Source of the DNA: JACZXQ01 sp036986155
GTDB taxonomy: Bacteria > Gemmatimonadota > Gemmatimonadetes > Longimicrobiales > Gaopeijiaceae
Direction of reading: 5' to 3'
Length of the DNA: 10,347 nt
Assembly: GCA_036986155.1 (NCBI GenBank)
Contig: BTRA01000105.1
Span: 1 to 10,347, forward strand
This document shows positions 1-7,044 of the stretch, piece by piece; position 1 is the first letter of the stretch, and each line of letters begins with the position of its first letter. Made by a program: the position numbers and the translations under genes. The notes under the pieces were generated by a model. It had not been told where the DNA came from. It saw only the letters and a list, made by a program, of their open reading frames with translations, and did no database searches.

Positions 1-482
1 TGGACGAGCGGCAACACGCGGCGGCGAAAAGTGCGGAAGTAGGCCTCGAACTTTCCGGCGTGGATGACCCCGGCCGCGATCAGGCTGGGGCGCCCGTCCC
101 AAAACACCCTCGCGAACTCCGGGAGCGTGTTCCGCAAACCGCCGTAGCGGCCCAGCCGTTCAGCCGAGTCGGTTACGCCGAGGAAGCCGAGGAGCTCGGC
201 ATCGTCCAGCTCCCTGAATGCGGCCACGCGTATGGCCAGGCAGGCGAGTTGGGCCAGGCTCAGGTCCACCGCCACGACCTCTGCCGGGTCGAGGGTCAGC
301 AAGGCGAGAGCATTGTCTCCGGCCGAGCCGATGGAGAGAAGCCGACCGCCCTTGGCGACGGATCCGAGGGCTTGGCACAGGACGTCTGCGTCTTCCCACA
401 CGCTCCCGTAGCGGATGAGGTCGAACGAGGCTCGCTCCTGGATGGGCCGCTCTCGTGGGCGATCGGTAGGGGCCGCTCTCAT
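1..482 (-). CDS. DUF3419/BtaA-like 3-amino-3-carboxypropyl transferase, N-terminal part (cut by window edge)
   Basis: This reading frame starts at an ATG at 482 and stays open for 160 codons to the window edge, so only the N-terminal part is visible. Seen motifs: FDLIRYGSVWEDADVL (about residues 20-35), a Rossmann SAM loop LLSIGSAGDNALALL (48-62), an acidic strand end VVAVDLSLAQLACL (69-82), FWDGRP (127-132) and GVIHAGKFEAYFRTFRRRVL (138-157). This pattern is typical of DUF3419, the family of BtaA, which moves the 3-amino-3-carboxypropyl group of S-adenosylmethionine to the hydroxyl of diacylglycerol in betaine-lipid synthesis. The ATGA overlap (479-482) couples it to the HMG-CoA reductase homologue upstream. 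The ribosome binding site is weak (GAGCGA), as expected for coupled re-initiation. The family call is firm. The acceptor is unknown: diacylglycerol, or an alcohol made by the operon. The rest of the gene, usually some 350-400 residues in this family, lies outside. Confidence 0.85.
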   Translation of the reverse strand, partial: MRAAPTDRPRERPIQERASFDLIRYGSVWEDADVLCQALGSVAKGGRLLSIGSAGDNALALLTLDPAEVVAVDLSLAQLACLAIRVAAFRELDDAELLGFLGVTDSAERLGRYGGLRNTLPEFARVFWDGRPSLIAAGVIHAGKFEAYFRTFRRRVLPLV

Positions 483-1807
483 CGTTCGCTCGCTCGAGCG
501 TCGACGCCCTCGGCGGACCGGTCTTCCTGTGCGGGACACCGACCCAACTTGGCATGGGCGCGGGCGAACTCCCCCGCGCACATCGCGCCTGCGATCGATA
601 TTTCGCCCGCGAGCGCTACCGCTGCCGTGATCTCGGCCAACTTCGCCGCACCGCCCTCACCTAGGCAATCCACGATTCGCAAGCACTCTGTCGCGCTCGG
701 CAGCCGCGTTCCGCCCCCCACCGTGCCGATGATGAGGTTGGGCAAGGTCACCGTGGCGTAGAGATCTCCGGCGCTCGTCACTTCCATTCGAAGGAGACCG
801 ACGCTTGCTTCGCTCACGCAGGCGGCGTCCTGCCCACACGCCAGGAATATGCCCGTCACCGCGTTGGCGATGTGACCGCTCACGCCGATGGAGCCGGTTT
901 GCACACCACCCACGAAGCTCATCCGCCAGTAGTCCGCGATACGGTCCGGAGTCGCTCGTAGGCGTGACTCCACGAGCTTGCGTGGCACGACGACCTCGGC
1001 GGTGGCGTGGCGGCCCCGCGTTTCGAAGAAGCTGAGCGCGGTTCCCTTCTTGTCGCCCGACATGTTGGACTCGAGGACCCAGTACTCCGGGGTGATCGGA
1101 GTTCTCGCTATCAGATCCTCGCAGATCGCGGCCGTGCAGAATGTGACCATGTTCTGCCCGGCGGCGTCGCCGGTATGAAAGTCGAAGATCAGGTATACGT
1201 GGTTGGCCTGAATCTGCACTCGCAGGTTCAGGAGCTTTCCGTGCCGGGTCCGCCTCGCGGCCACCTCGCACAGCCGATCGAACTCGCCGACGGCCCAGGC
1301 CGCGAATCGGATCGCCCCGGCCATGGTGGCGAACACGAATCCGGGAGCCCGCTGAACCTGTTCGATCGTGGTGGCGCAGGCCGCGCCTCCGGATAGAGTG
1401 AGAAGCCGGGCGCCCCGCCCATAGCTTGCGACCAGAGCGCCCTCCGTCGTGGTCAGCGGAACATAGAAATCGCCGTGGGCATGCAGGCCGTTGATCCTCA
1501 GGGGGCCGATGAGACCGGTCGGAATGGAGACCATCCCGATGAAATTCTCGATATTGCCCTCCAGCGAGGCCGGGTCGGGGGGATCTGCGCGTCCGGACAG
1601 ATGCGGCAACGGCCCCACGCGCTCCTCCAAGAACCGGATTCGCTGAGCCGCTCCCTCCGCCGTGTGGTCTCGGGCGGCCGGGACCGACGGAGGGAACGGC
1701 CTCGACTCGGCGCTCGTGGGTGCGAGCCGATCGGAGACCGCGGAAACGTCACCCCCACGGCTCAGTCGATGAGCGATCTCGAGTGCTTTCTCGTGCGAGA
1801 TGGGCAT
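479..1807 (-). CDS. HMG-CoA reductase homologue, class I type, soluble (442 aa)
   Basis: NAD(P)H-dependent four-electron reductase of an acyl-CoA to an alcohol; in the known family (S)-HMG-CoA becomes mevalonate. Class I landmarks appear in order: ENFIGMVSIPTGLIGPL (87-103), catalytic Glu122 in TTEGALVAS, Arg153 in QRAP, the dinucleotide motif DAAGQNM (214-220, usual DAMGMN), the catalytic lysine region SGDKK (250-254), His312 and Asn315, Asp327 in ACGQD, GTVGGGTRLP (361-370), and His418 in ARAHAKLGR near the C-terminus. All catalytic residues are therefore present and there is no membrane domain, as in archaeal and bacterial class I enzymes. Oddities: the usual GQDxAQNV reads GQDAACVS, so the Gln-Asn pair is Cys330-Val331, and DKKPA is DKKGT. 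No other mevalonate gene is in the window. It starts 4 bases after the P450 stop with a poor ribosome site and overlaps the next gene by ATGA. It could feed isoprenoid supply or reduce a pathway-specific thioester. Confidence 0.92.
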   Translation of the reverse strand: MPISHEKALEIAHRLSRGGDVSAVSDRLAPTSAESRPFPPSVPAARDHTAEGAAQRIRFLEERVGPLPHLSGRADPPDPASLEGNIENFIGMVSIPTGLIGPLRINGLHAHGDFYVPLTTTEGALVASYGRGARLLTLSGGAACATTIEQVQRAPGFVFATMAGAIRFAAWAVGEFDRLCEVAARRTRHGKLLNLRVQIQANHVYLIFDFHTGDAAGQNMVTFCTAAICEDLIARTPITPEYWVLESNMSGDKKGTALSFFETRGRHATAEVVVPRKLVESRLRATPDRIADYWRMSFVGGVQTGSIGVSGHIANAVTGIFLACGQDAACVSEASVGLLRMEVTSAGDLYATVTLPNLIIGTVGGGTRLPSATECLRIVDCLGEGGAAKLAEITAAVALAGEISIAGAMCAGEFARAHAKLGRCPAQEDRSAEGVDARASER

Positions 1808-1811
1808 GGGT

Positions 1812-3260
1812 CTACCGGGTTCGGGTCAACGAGCTGGTTGAGGTCGCCATGCTGGCCGGTGGCACGAGCCGGAGTGGCATACCACCCTTGGGCCGGAGGG
1901 TCACGCGTGGAGCGAACGCCGGCTCGAAGCCGGGTTCGAGCTCGAAGGCGACGCCTCGGCAGACCGTGGCGAGTATGATTTGAATCTCGGCGGTGGCGAA
2001 CGACGAGCCGGGACACATGCGCTGGCCTGCGCCGAAGGGAAGGTAGGCGCCGCGCACCCTGTCTCGACTCTCCCCGGGGTCGAAGCGATCCGGGTCGAAG
2101 CGTTCCGGGTCCGGCCAGTGCGTTGGATCTCGATGGAGCAAATAGGGCAGGATCGTGACCACGGATCCCGGAGGGATATGGTATCCACCGATCCGGTCAT
2201 GGCCCACGGCGTGTCGGCCGATGCGCCACACGGGCGGATACAGGCGAAGCGCCTCGTCGACGAATTTCCGGGAGGCGACCAGGTCGGGCAGATCAGTGAG
2301 CGTGGGCGGTCGCCCGCCAAGCACGGCGTCGGCCTCGCGAGCGATCCGCAGTTGGTGGTCGGGATGCCGGGCCAAGAGGTAAAGACACCAGGTCAGCGCT
2401 GTGGATGTCGTCTCGTAACCGGCGATGAACATCGTCATGATTTCGTCACGGACGTCCTCGTCGGTGAAAGGCGGTCCATTCCCCGAGCACGAAGCCGCTC
2501 TCAGGAGCGCAACGAGATCTGTCGCTTCAGTGGCTCCATGATCGAATTCCCGCCGGCGAGCGATCACCTCGTAGATCACGTCGTCGAGCGTGGCGATCGC
2601 TTCGTTGAAGGATTTCCGTGAAGGAGTGGGTAGGGTGGCGGTGGCACCGCGAATCCATCGCAGGGGGCGGGCGCCGGGGAGCAGCTCCAGGTACCGCCAC
2701 GCCGAGGTGCGGAGTCGCTCCATGTGATCGAGGACGGTCGACACAGAGCGGTGCACTTCCGCCTCCCGATGGGTCACGTCGGAACCCAGCAGCGTGCGGG
2801 CGGCAATGCTGAGCGTCAGGGCGTTCATGCGCTTGAACACGTCAACGGTGAGGCCCTTTCGCGCGAGCTCACCGAGGGCCGCAGCTTCCTGAGCAGCCGA
2901 CTCGACCATGACCGGCACAAACGCGGACAGTCGCTCGCGCGCGAGTAAGGGCTGGATGATCTTGCGATGGCTCCTCCAGTGGTCTCCCTCGCTGGTCACC
3001 AGACCTTCTCCGAGCAGCCCCCTGAGGAGCACGTGGCCCGGACCCCGGCTGTAGTTCTCATGATTCTGAACCAGGACGTGGCGGGCGGCTTCCGGGTCGC
3101 TCACGAGAAACTGCCTCATATCTCCGAGCCGGACTTCGACGATGTCGCCATACTCGGCCTTCAGCTCGACCAGCAGTGCGATCGGGTCGCTCCGCCGTCC
3201 GAGGATTGTGCGCAAGAGCGACCTTCCGCGAGGCCCAGGGGCGGACGACTGGGCCTTCAT
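1812..3260 (-). CDS. Cytochrome P450 monooxygenase (482 aa)
   Basis: Haem-thiolate monooxygenase, expected to hydroxylate or otherwise oxidise a pathway intermediate. Visible features: helix C WRSHRK (95-100), I-helix oxygen-activation motif AGYETTS (280-286), the K-helix ExxR in EALRLYPP (Glu336, Arg339), a PERF-type motif PERFDPDRF (385-393), and the haem loop PFGAGQRMCPG with Cys416 as axial ligand. There is no N-terminal membrane anchor, so the protein should be cytosolic and need separate ferredoxin and reductase partners, none of which are in the window. The frame is open 97 codons further upstream, but that part is antisense-free overlap with the acyltransferase gene and reads as low-complexity Arg/Gly/Pro. 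The ATG at 3260 overlaps the upstream stop as ATGA and has AGGAG at 3270-3274 and GAGG at 3263-3266, so it is the chosen start. Substrate unknown; the subfamily cannot be set by eye. Confidence 0.95.
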   Translation of the reverse strand: MKAQSSAPGPRGRSLLRTILGRRSDPIALLVELKAEYGDIVEVRLGDMRQFLVSDPEAARHVLVQNHENYSRGPGHVLLRGLLGEGLVTSEGDHWRSHRKIIQPLLARERLSAFVPVMVESAAQEAAALGELARKGLTVDVFKRMNALTLSIAARTLLGSDVTHREAEVHRSVSTVLDHMERLRTSAWRYLELLPGARPLRWIRGATATLPTPSRKSFNEAIATLDDVIYEVIARRREFDHGATEATDLVALLRAASCSGNGPPFTDEDVRDEIMTMFIAGYETTSTALTWCLYLLARHPDHQLRIAREADAVLGGRPPTLTDLPDLVASRKFVDEALRLYPPVWRIGRHAVGHDRIGGYHIPPGSVVTILPYLLHRDPTHWPDPERFDPDRFDPGESRDRVRGAYLPFGAGQRMCPGSSFATAEIQIILATVCRGVAFELEPGFEPAFAPRVTLRPKGGMPLRLVPPASMATSTSSLTRTR

Positions 3261-4351
3261 GTCCTCACGCTCCTGTGGAGGAGGACGTACTCCCGCGGCG
3301 AGACCGTCACGCCCGGCATTGCGTGCGCCTGTCCCAGGTACTCGCTGGTATTGTCGCGGCGGACCAGGGCGGAGATGAACGTGTGGATCCCCGCCTCCAA
3401 CGCCGACTTTGCGGCGAGGTGGAAGAGGGCTGTAGAGAGCCTCTGCCCTCTGGCGCCCGGGGCTACCGCGACGGTCTTGACGACCATCTTGGTGTCCTGG
3501 CGAAAGGCGAAGACGAATCCCACCAGCCGGCCCTCGGCGTCGCGAGCCCAATGGGTCAGTTTTGCTTCGGGTCGAGCCAGTACATCGCGGAACAGACCCA
3601 CGAAGATCTCGATCGGAACGGGCTCGAACAGGAGATTCTCTCGGAAGGCCTCCAGACAGAGGGGGTGGAGCTCGTCCAGGAGCGCCGTGAGGTCCGCCTG
3701 GTCATCCGGGTCCAGGCGCTGAAAACGGAAGCCCGCTTCCGTTGCCGCATGCCACGCCGTGCCCGTATGGCGCACCACGTCCCTGACTGTGTACGTCCCC
3801 GATCGGGGAAAGTCGAACACTTGGGTCTGGTAGTGCTCCGCTTCCTCGAACCCATGCCGTCGGAACCGCTCGATGTACTCGGGGGGCTGTGTCGGCTCCC
3901 AGCCGTGGAGTGCCCCGGGGGGCGAGCCAGGCTCGTGTGGAACCAGGAATCGGTAGGAAAACCACGTGTTCAGGTCCACGGGTGCGAAGAGTTTCTGCAT
4001 CCCTTGTGACGAGGCCCATGCGAGGGCCATGTCCAGTATCACCCGGGTAGCAGCATCCCCCTCCGGTCCGGGCGCGGCCTCGTACAGCCCCAACACGCCG
4101 GTTTGGTCACGGGCGGCGCACTGCATCACGGCGGCCCGTACCAGGACATCGTTGTTAGCGCTAGCGAGGAAAAGCTCGGACGGGCGGAGCAGGGCCAGCC
4201 GGAGCACAGTGGTCGTGTAGTCCACGGAGGGGGCGTGCTCTCGATAGGGGGGTGCTCGCAGGTCTTCCGCGCAACGAGCGAAGCGCTCGAGGAAGTCGGT
4301 ACGCTCTGCCTCGCTGGAGAGAGCGCTCCATCGGATCAGGGTCGGGCTCAT
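3257..4351 (-). CDS. GNAT-family acyltransferase with two GNAT-like halves (364 aa)
   Basis: Probable acyl-CoA-dependent N- or O-acyltransferase. The C-terminal half (about 205-360) has the GNAT core: strand GRLVGFVFAF (274-283), then the acyl-CoA loop VVKTVAVAPGARGQRLSTAL (290-309) and a following helix. The N-terminal half (about 60-180) also looks GNAT-like, with FAPVDLNTWFSYRFL (122-136) and PPEYIERFRRHGFEEAEHYQ (156-175). That pattern is known from large GNAT proteins whose N-terminal domain no longer binds CoA, so this is probably a tandem-domain enzyme. Odd point: the usual RGxGxG/A pyrophosphate loop reads RGQRLS, losing both glycines, so CoA binding may be altered. The start at ATG 4351 overlaps the dikinase stop as ATGA and has GAGG a few bases upstream; the open frame before it is an artefact of overlap with that gene. 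The stop overlaps the P450 start. Family call fairly sure, acyl donor and acceptor unknown. Confidence 0.8.
   Translation of the reverse strand: MSPTLIRWSALSSEAERTDFLERFARCAEDLRAPPYREHAPSVDYTTTVLRLALLRPSELFLASANNDVLVRAAVMQCAARDQTGVLGLYEAAPGPEGDAATRVILDMALAWASSQGMQKLFAPVDLNTWFSYRFLVPHEPGSPPGALHGWEPTQPPEYIERFRRHGFEEAEHYQTQVFDFPRSGTYTVRDVVRHTGTAWHAATEAGFRFQRLDPDDQADLTALLDELHPLCLEAFRENLLFEPVPIEIFVGLFRDVLARPEAKLTHWARDAEGRLVGFVFAFRQDTKMVVKTVAVAPGARGQRLSTALFHLAAKSALEAGIHTFISALVRRDNTSEYLGQAHAMPGVTVSPREYVLLHRSVRT
3263..3274 (-). promoter_or_regulatory. Ribosome binding site(s) that fix the P450 start
   Basis: The minus strand carries AGGAG (3270-3274) and GAGG (3263-3266) just before the ATG at 3260. 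The first has 9 bases of spacing and the second only 2, so the AGGAG is the likelier site. Together with the ATGA overlap it rules out the 97-codon upstream extension of the frame. Confidence 0.65.
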
Positions 4352-7044
4352 AGGATCCTCACCTCTCCCCGACCCGCGTCCATGAGCACCCGCTGGCCGC
4401 TCTGAAGACGCCCGAGCGCCTCTCCGCTCACGCCGACGATCGTGGGGATTCCCAACTCTCGGGCCACGACTGCAGAGTGCGAAAGGAGGCTCCCGCGCTC
4501 GATGATCAGCCCGGCACAGGCTGGGAACACGGGAATCCAGCCCGGGTCGGTACGCTCCGTAACCAGGATTTGTCCGCTCAGGCCCTCCGTGTCCTCGAAC
4601 CTGTCCGCTACCCACACGGGCGCCTCGACCACGCCGGGGCAGCACGGTGTGCCCACGAGCGTGTCCGGGTCACCGTGTCGGAGCTCCGTAAGGAGGTCTT
4701 GGTCCAGGAGGAGAGCCGGGTAGCGCATAGAGGCGCCCGCCGCACCCCGCGTGAGGAAGCGATCCGGAGGGGCCGGTGAGTCCCGGTACCCGTCGAACTC
4801 ACGGCGCCGGACCGCAGCCAGACCACGCAGATCGAGGGAGTCGGGACGACCCTCCACGAATCCGAGCAACTCGTCCACCGTCAGGTAGAAGATGTCCTGC
4901 TCGTCGTCGAGGAGACCCAGGCGGGCCAGATTCCCGCCCATCCCGCGGAAGAGGCGGCGCGTGACGCCGAAGGTCCGCGTCCGCTCGAATCGCAACAGCT
5001 CGCGGTCGCTGATCGCACGCCGGGCCCAGCGAAGCACCGCGAAGTAGAGTACGCGCCGGGGGCCGTGCAGCGTCTGTCGAACACGATCCTCCGCCTCCCG
5101 CCGGATGGTCGCCTCCCGGCCCTTCATCTCCTCGGTCGAAGGCACACCGTGACGCAGGTATCCCTGCACGCTAGCCACCACCATGTGGGGTTGGTCATGG
5201 AGGTCGAGTGTCTCGAGCTTCAGTTCATCCACACAGCGACATCCGAAACGACGCACGTAGTCCTCGAAGCGTGCCGCGAGGTCCGGTGCGAATCCGGTCT
5301 GAAGCGCGGTCCAAAGCCCATCGGGCGGGTCGGCGAGGAACCGTTCCCGCACGGCCTCGTCCCCTGTGGAGATGTCACGGGCGATCTCCAGGAGGAGGCG
5401 CAAGGGTTCGGTACTCTTCAGGTCGCCTTCACCGCACAGCAGGTCGTTCTGCAGTGAGCCCGCGTCGGCGCTCGGGGTGATCCACCTCTCGGTCAGCGCC
5501 TTCAGAAGGCCAAAAGCGAGCATGCAGCGCGTGTCGTTGACGATGGGCGCCGTCCAGTGTCGGAGGACGTCGTCCTGTAGGCTCTGGTAGACCGCCGCCT
5601 GCGCCGGAAGGCTCAGCTCCCCGAGCTCCGTCTCCTCCAACGGGCGGCACACCCGGTCGACCCTACGCAGGAACACGACATTCGCACGCGAGCCTCCCGC
5701 CATGCGATGGACCAAGCGGCCGAGGAGGGCCAGTCGCCGGAGCAGTCCGTAACGAGGCGTACGGTCAAGAGGGTCGAAGAGCTCCGCGAGTTCAGGCGTA
5801 AGTGACTGCCTCACACCCATCATGGTGTCCATGAACCCCTTGCTTCGACCCAACAGAGGGAAGAGGGACAGCAGCCGATACCAGTTCACCAGGTTGTAGT
5901 AGACCCGTCCCCGGACGAGTCCCAGCATGTTGCGGAAGACGGGTTCGTGGGCCTGGATAACGGCGGGAGGGACCCCCATGATGCGGCAGGTCTGGTAGTA
6001 GACTTCCCGGTAACTGCGGCTCACATGGGAGAACGTCAGCGGCGTTGTGACGCCGGCGTAGCTCTCGATGATGTTGGAATTATCCCAGATGACCGCTTCA
6101 TCGCCCGCCACGTCCGGGTCGAAGAGCGCGGCGGGAGGCAGCGTGGTGATGGGTCGTGTCTGGAGTACGAAGAGCTCGCCCTCGGCGTACGCCCACTCGC
6201 AGTCCTGCGGTCCGCCAAGCTCGGCCTCGAGCCGCAGCGCTAGGCGGGCCACCTCGCGGACCTGTTCCGGCGCCAGGGAAGCCTGCTCCGCCCGGGCGGG
6301 CTCTACCGTGACTGAACGAGTCCCTCCTTTTTCGGGGTCCCGGAACAGAGCGTGAGTCTTGGTGGCCAGGGTGACGTCGGACTCCAACGTCTCCCGGTCG
6401 ACGTGGAAGCGGTCCGAGTCCAGGGCGCCCGACACGAGGCCTTCGCCCTGGCCCCACACGCTCTCCACAACGAGTGTTTTGCGTTCGGCCGGCCGGAGTG
6501 GATCGCGCGAGAACGCGACGCCTGCCGATTCGGAGTCCACCATGCGCTGGACGATCACGCCCATACGAGGACCGGCGCTCTGAGCGGCGATCCAGCCGCG
6601 ATAGGCCATGTTCCGCTCGGAGAAAGCCGACGCCCAGCAGTCGCGGACCGCATGGAGCACCTCGCTGGGGCCTCGTCTGTAGAGGAAGGACTCGAACTGG
6701 CCCGCGAAGGAGTGCTCGGTGCCGTCCTCGTCGAGACCGCTGGAGCGAACGGCGACGAACTCGTCGTCGAGGGAGTAGCGGACGAGGGCGTCTCGAATAT
6801 CCGCGCCGACGTCGTCCGGCATCGGCATGGCCGGCGGCCTCGCCTCCGCGGCGGTGAACTGCGCTCCACTCTCGGGGCGATCCATGAGTGCAAGGGAGGA
6901 GTCGAACGCCTGGACGGGAATGCAGATCCACGCCGGGACCGCACACCCTAGCTGCTCTAGAAGACGGAGTCGCGCCGCCTTCCCTCCTCCCTCTCGCGCC
7001 AGTTCCTCGGGCGAGGACCACGGCCCCAGTATCGTGAAGGTCAT
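4348..7044 (-). CDS. Rifampin-phosphotransferase-like dikinase (ATP-grasp plus phosphohistidine swivel, 898 aa)
   Basis: Member of the PEP-synthase/PPDK superfamily with the rifampin phosphotransferase domain order. First comes an ATP-binding domain (about 1-310) with GGKAARL (20-26), VAVRSSGLDEDG (97-108), the ATP-site CEWAYAEG (282-289) and LQTRPIT (294-300). Next is a large central substrate-binding region (about 315-790). Last is a C-terminal swivel domain with CCPGVVEAPVWVA (801-813), ERTDPGWIPVF (830-840) and SLLSHSAVVARELGIP (852-867), in which His856 is the phosphoryl-carrying histidine. The PEP/pyruvate-binding barrel of true PEP synthase is absent, so it should move a phosphate from ATP, via His856, to a small molecule, releasing AMP and Pi. 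The central domain opens with ESYAGVTTPLTFS (327-339), a pattern common to this group. A GTG at 7059 is in frame, but the ATG at 7044 overlaps the UbiA stop as ATGA and has GGAGG 8 bases upstream. The role may be biosynthetic or product self-protection. Confidence 0.9.
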   Translation of the reverse strand: MTFTILGPWSSPEELAREGGGKAARLRLLEQLGCAVPAWICIPVQAFDSSLALMDRPESGAQFTAAEARPPAMPMPDDVGADIRDALVRYSLDDEFVAVRSSGLDEDGTEHSFAGQFESFLYRRGPSEVLHAVRDCWASAFSERNMAYRGWIAAQSAGPRMGVIVQRMVDSESAGVAFSRDPLRPAERKTLVVESVWGQGEGLVSGALDSDRFHVDRETLESDVTLATKTHALFRDPEKGGTRSVTVEPARAEQASLAPEQVREVARLALRLEAELGGPQDCEWAYAEGELFVLQTRPITTLPPAALFDPDVAGDEAVIWDNSNIIESYAGVTTPLTFSHVSRSYREVYYQTCRIMGVPPAVIQAHEPVFRNMLGLVRGRVYYNLVNWYRLLSLFPLLGRSKGFMDTMMGVRQSLTPELAELFDPLDRTPRYGLLRRLALLGRLVHRMAGGSRANVVFLRRVDRVCRPLEETELGELSLPAQAAVYQSLQDDVLRHWTAPIVNDTRCMLAFGLLKALTERWITPSADAGSLQNDLLCGEGDLKSTEPLRLLLEIARDISTGDEAVRERFLADPPDGLWTALQTGFAPDLAARFEDYVRRFGCRCVDELKLETLDLHDQPHMVVASVQGYLRHGVPSTEEMKGREATIRREAEDRVRQTLHGPRRVLYFAVLRWARRAISDRELLRFERTRTFGVTRRLFRGMGGNLARLGLLDDEQDIFYLTVDELLGFVEGRPDSLDLRGLAAVRRREFDGYRDSPAPPDRFLTRGAAGASMRYPALLLDQDLLTELRHGDPDTLVGTPCCPGVVEAPVWVADRFEDTEGLSGQILVTERTDPGWIPVFPACAGLIIERGSLLSHSAVVARELGIPTIVGVSGEALGRLQSGQRVLMDAGRGEVRIL

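Noticed and set aside
160..555. Minus-strand frame of 131 codons at the left end
   Set aside because: It is Arg/Pro/Gly-rich without motifs; the DUF3419 frame on the same strand from 482 explains the region far better.
60..761. Plus-strand open frame of 233 codons antisense to the DUF3419 and HMGR genes
   Set aside because: No recognisable domain, composition typical of a GC-rich shadow frame, and both minus-strand genes beneath it have clear conserved motifs.
2079..2108. 15-base tandem repeat with one mismatch inside the P450 gene
   Set aside because: It encodes the repeated ERFDP-type residues of the normal P450 PERF region, so it reflects protein sequence, not a separate element.
3261..3551. 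97-codon N-terminal extension of the P450 frame
   Set aside because: It overlaps the C-terminus of the acyltransferase gene, reads as low-complexity sequence, and the ATG at 3260 has a ribosome site and an ATGA junction.
2967..4009. Long plus-strand open frames (about 251 and 277 codons) antisense to the P450 and GNAT genes
   Set aside because: They lack family motifs and arise from third-position GC bias opposite well-supported genes.
4352..4645. 98-codon N-terminal extension of the GNAT frame
   Set aside because: It lies in another frame over the conserved phosphohistidine domain of the dikinase; the ATG at 4351 is coupled and has its own ribosome site.
4348..7044. Annotation of the dikinase as phosphoenolpyruvate synthase
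   Set aside because: The phosphohistidine domain is at the extreme C-terminus and the PEP/pyruvate-binding barrel that should follow it is absent.
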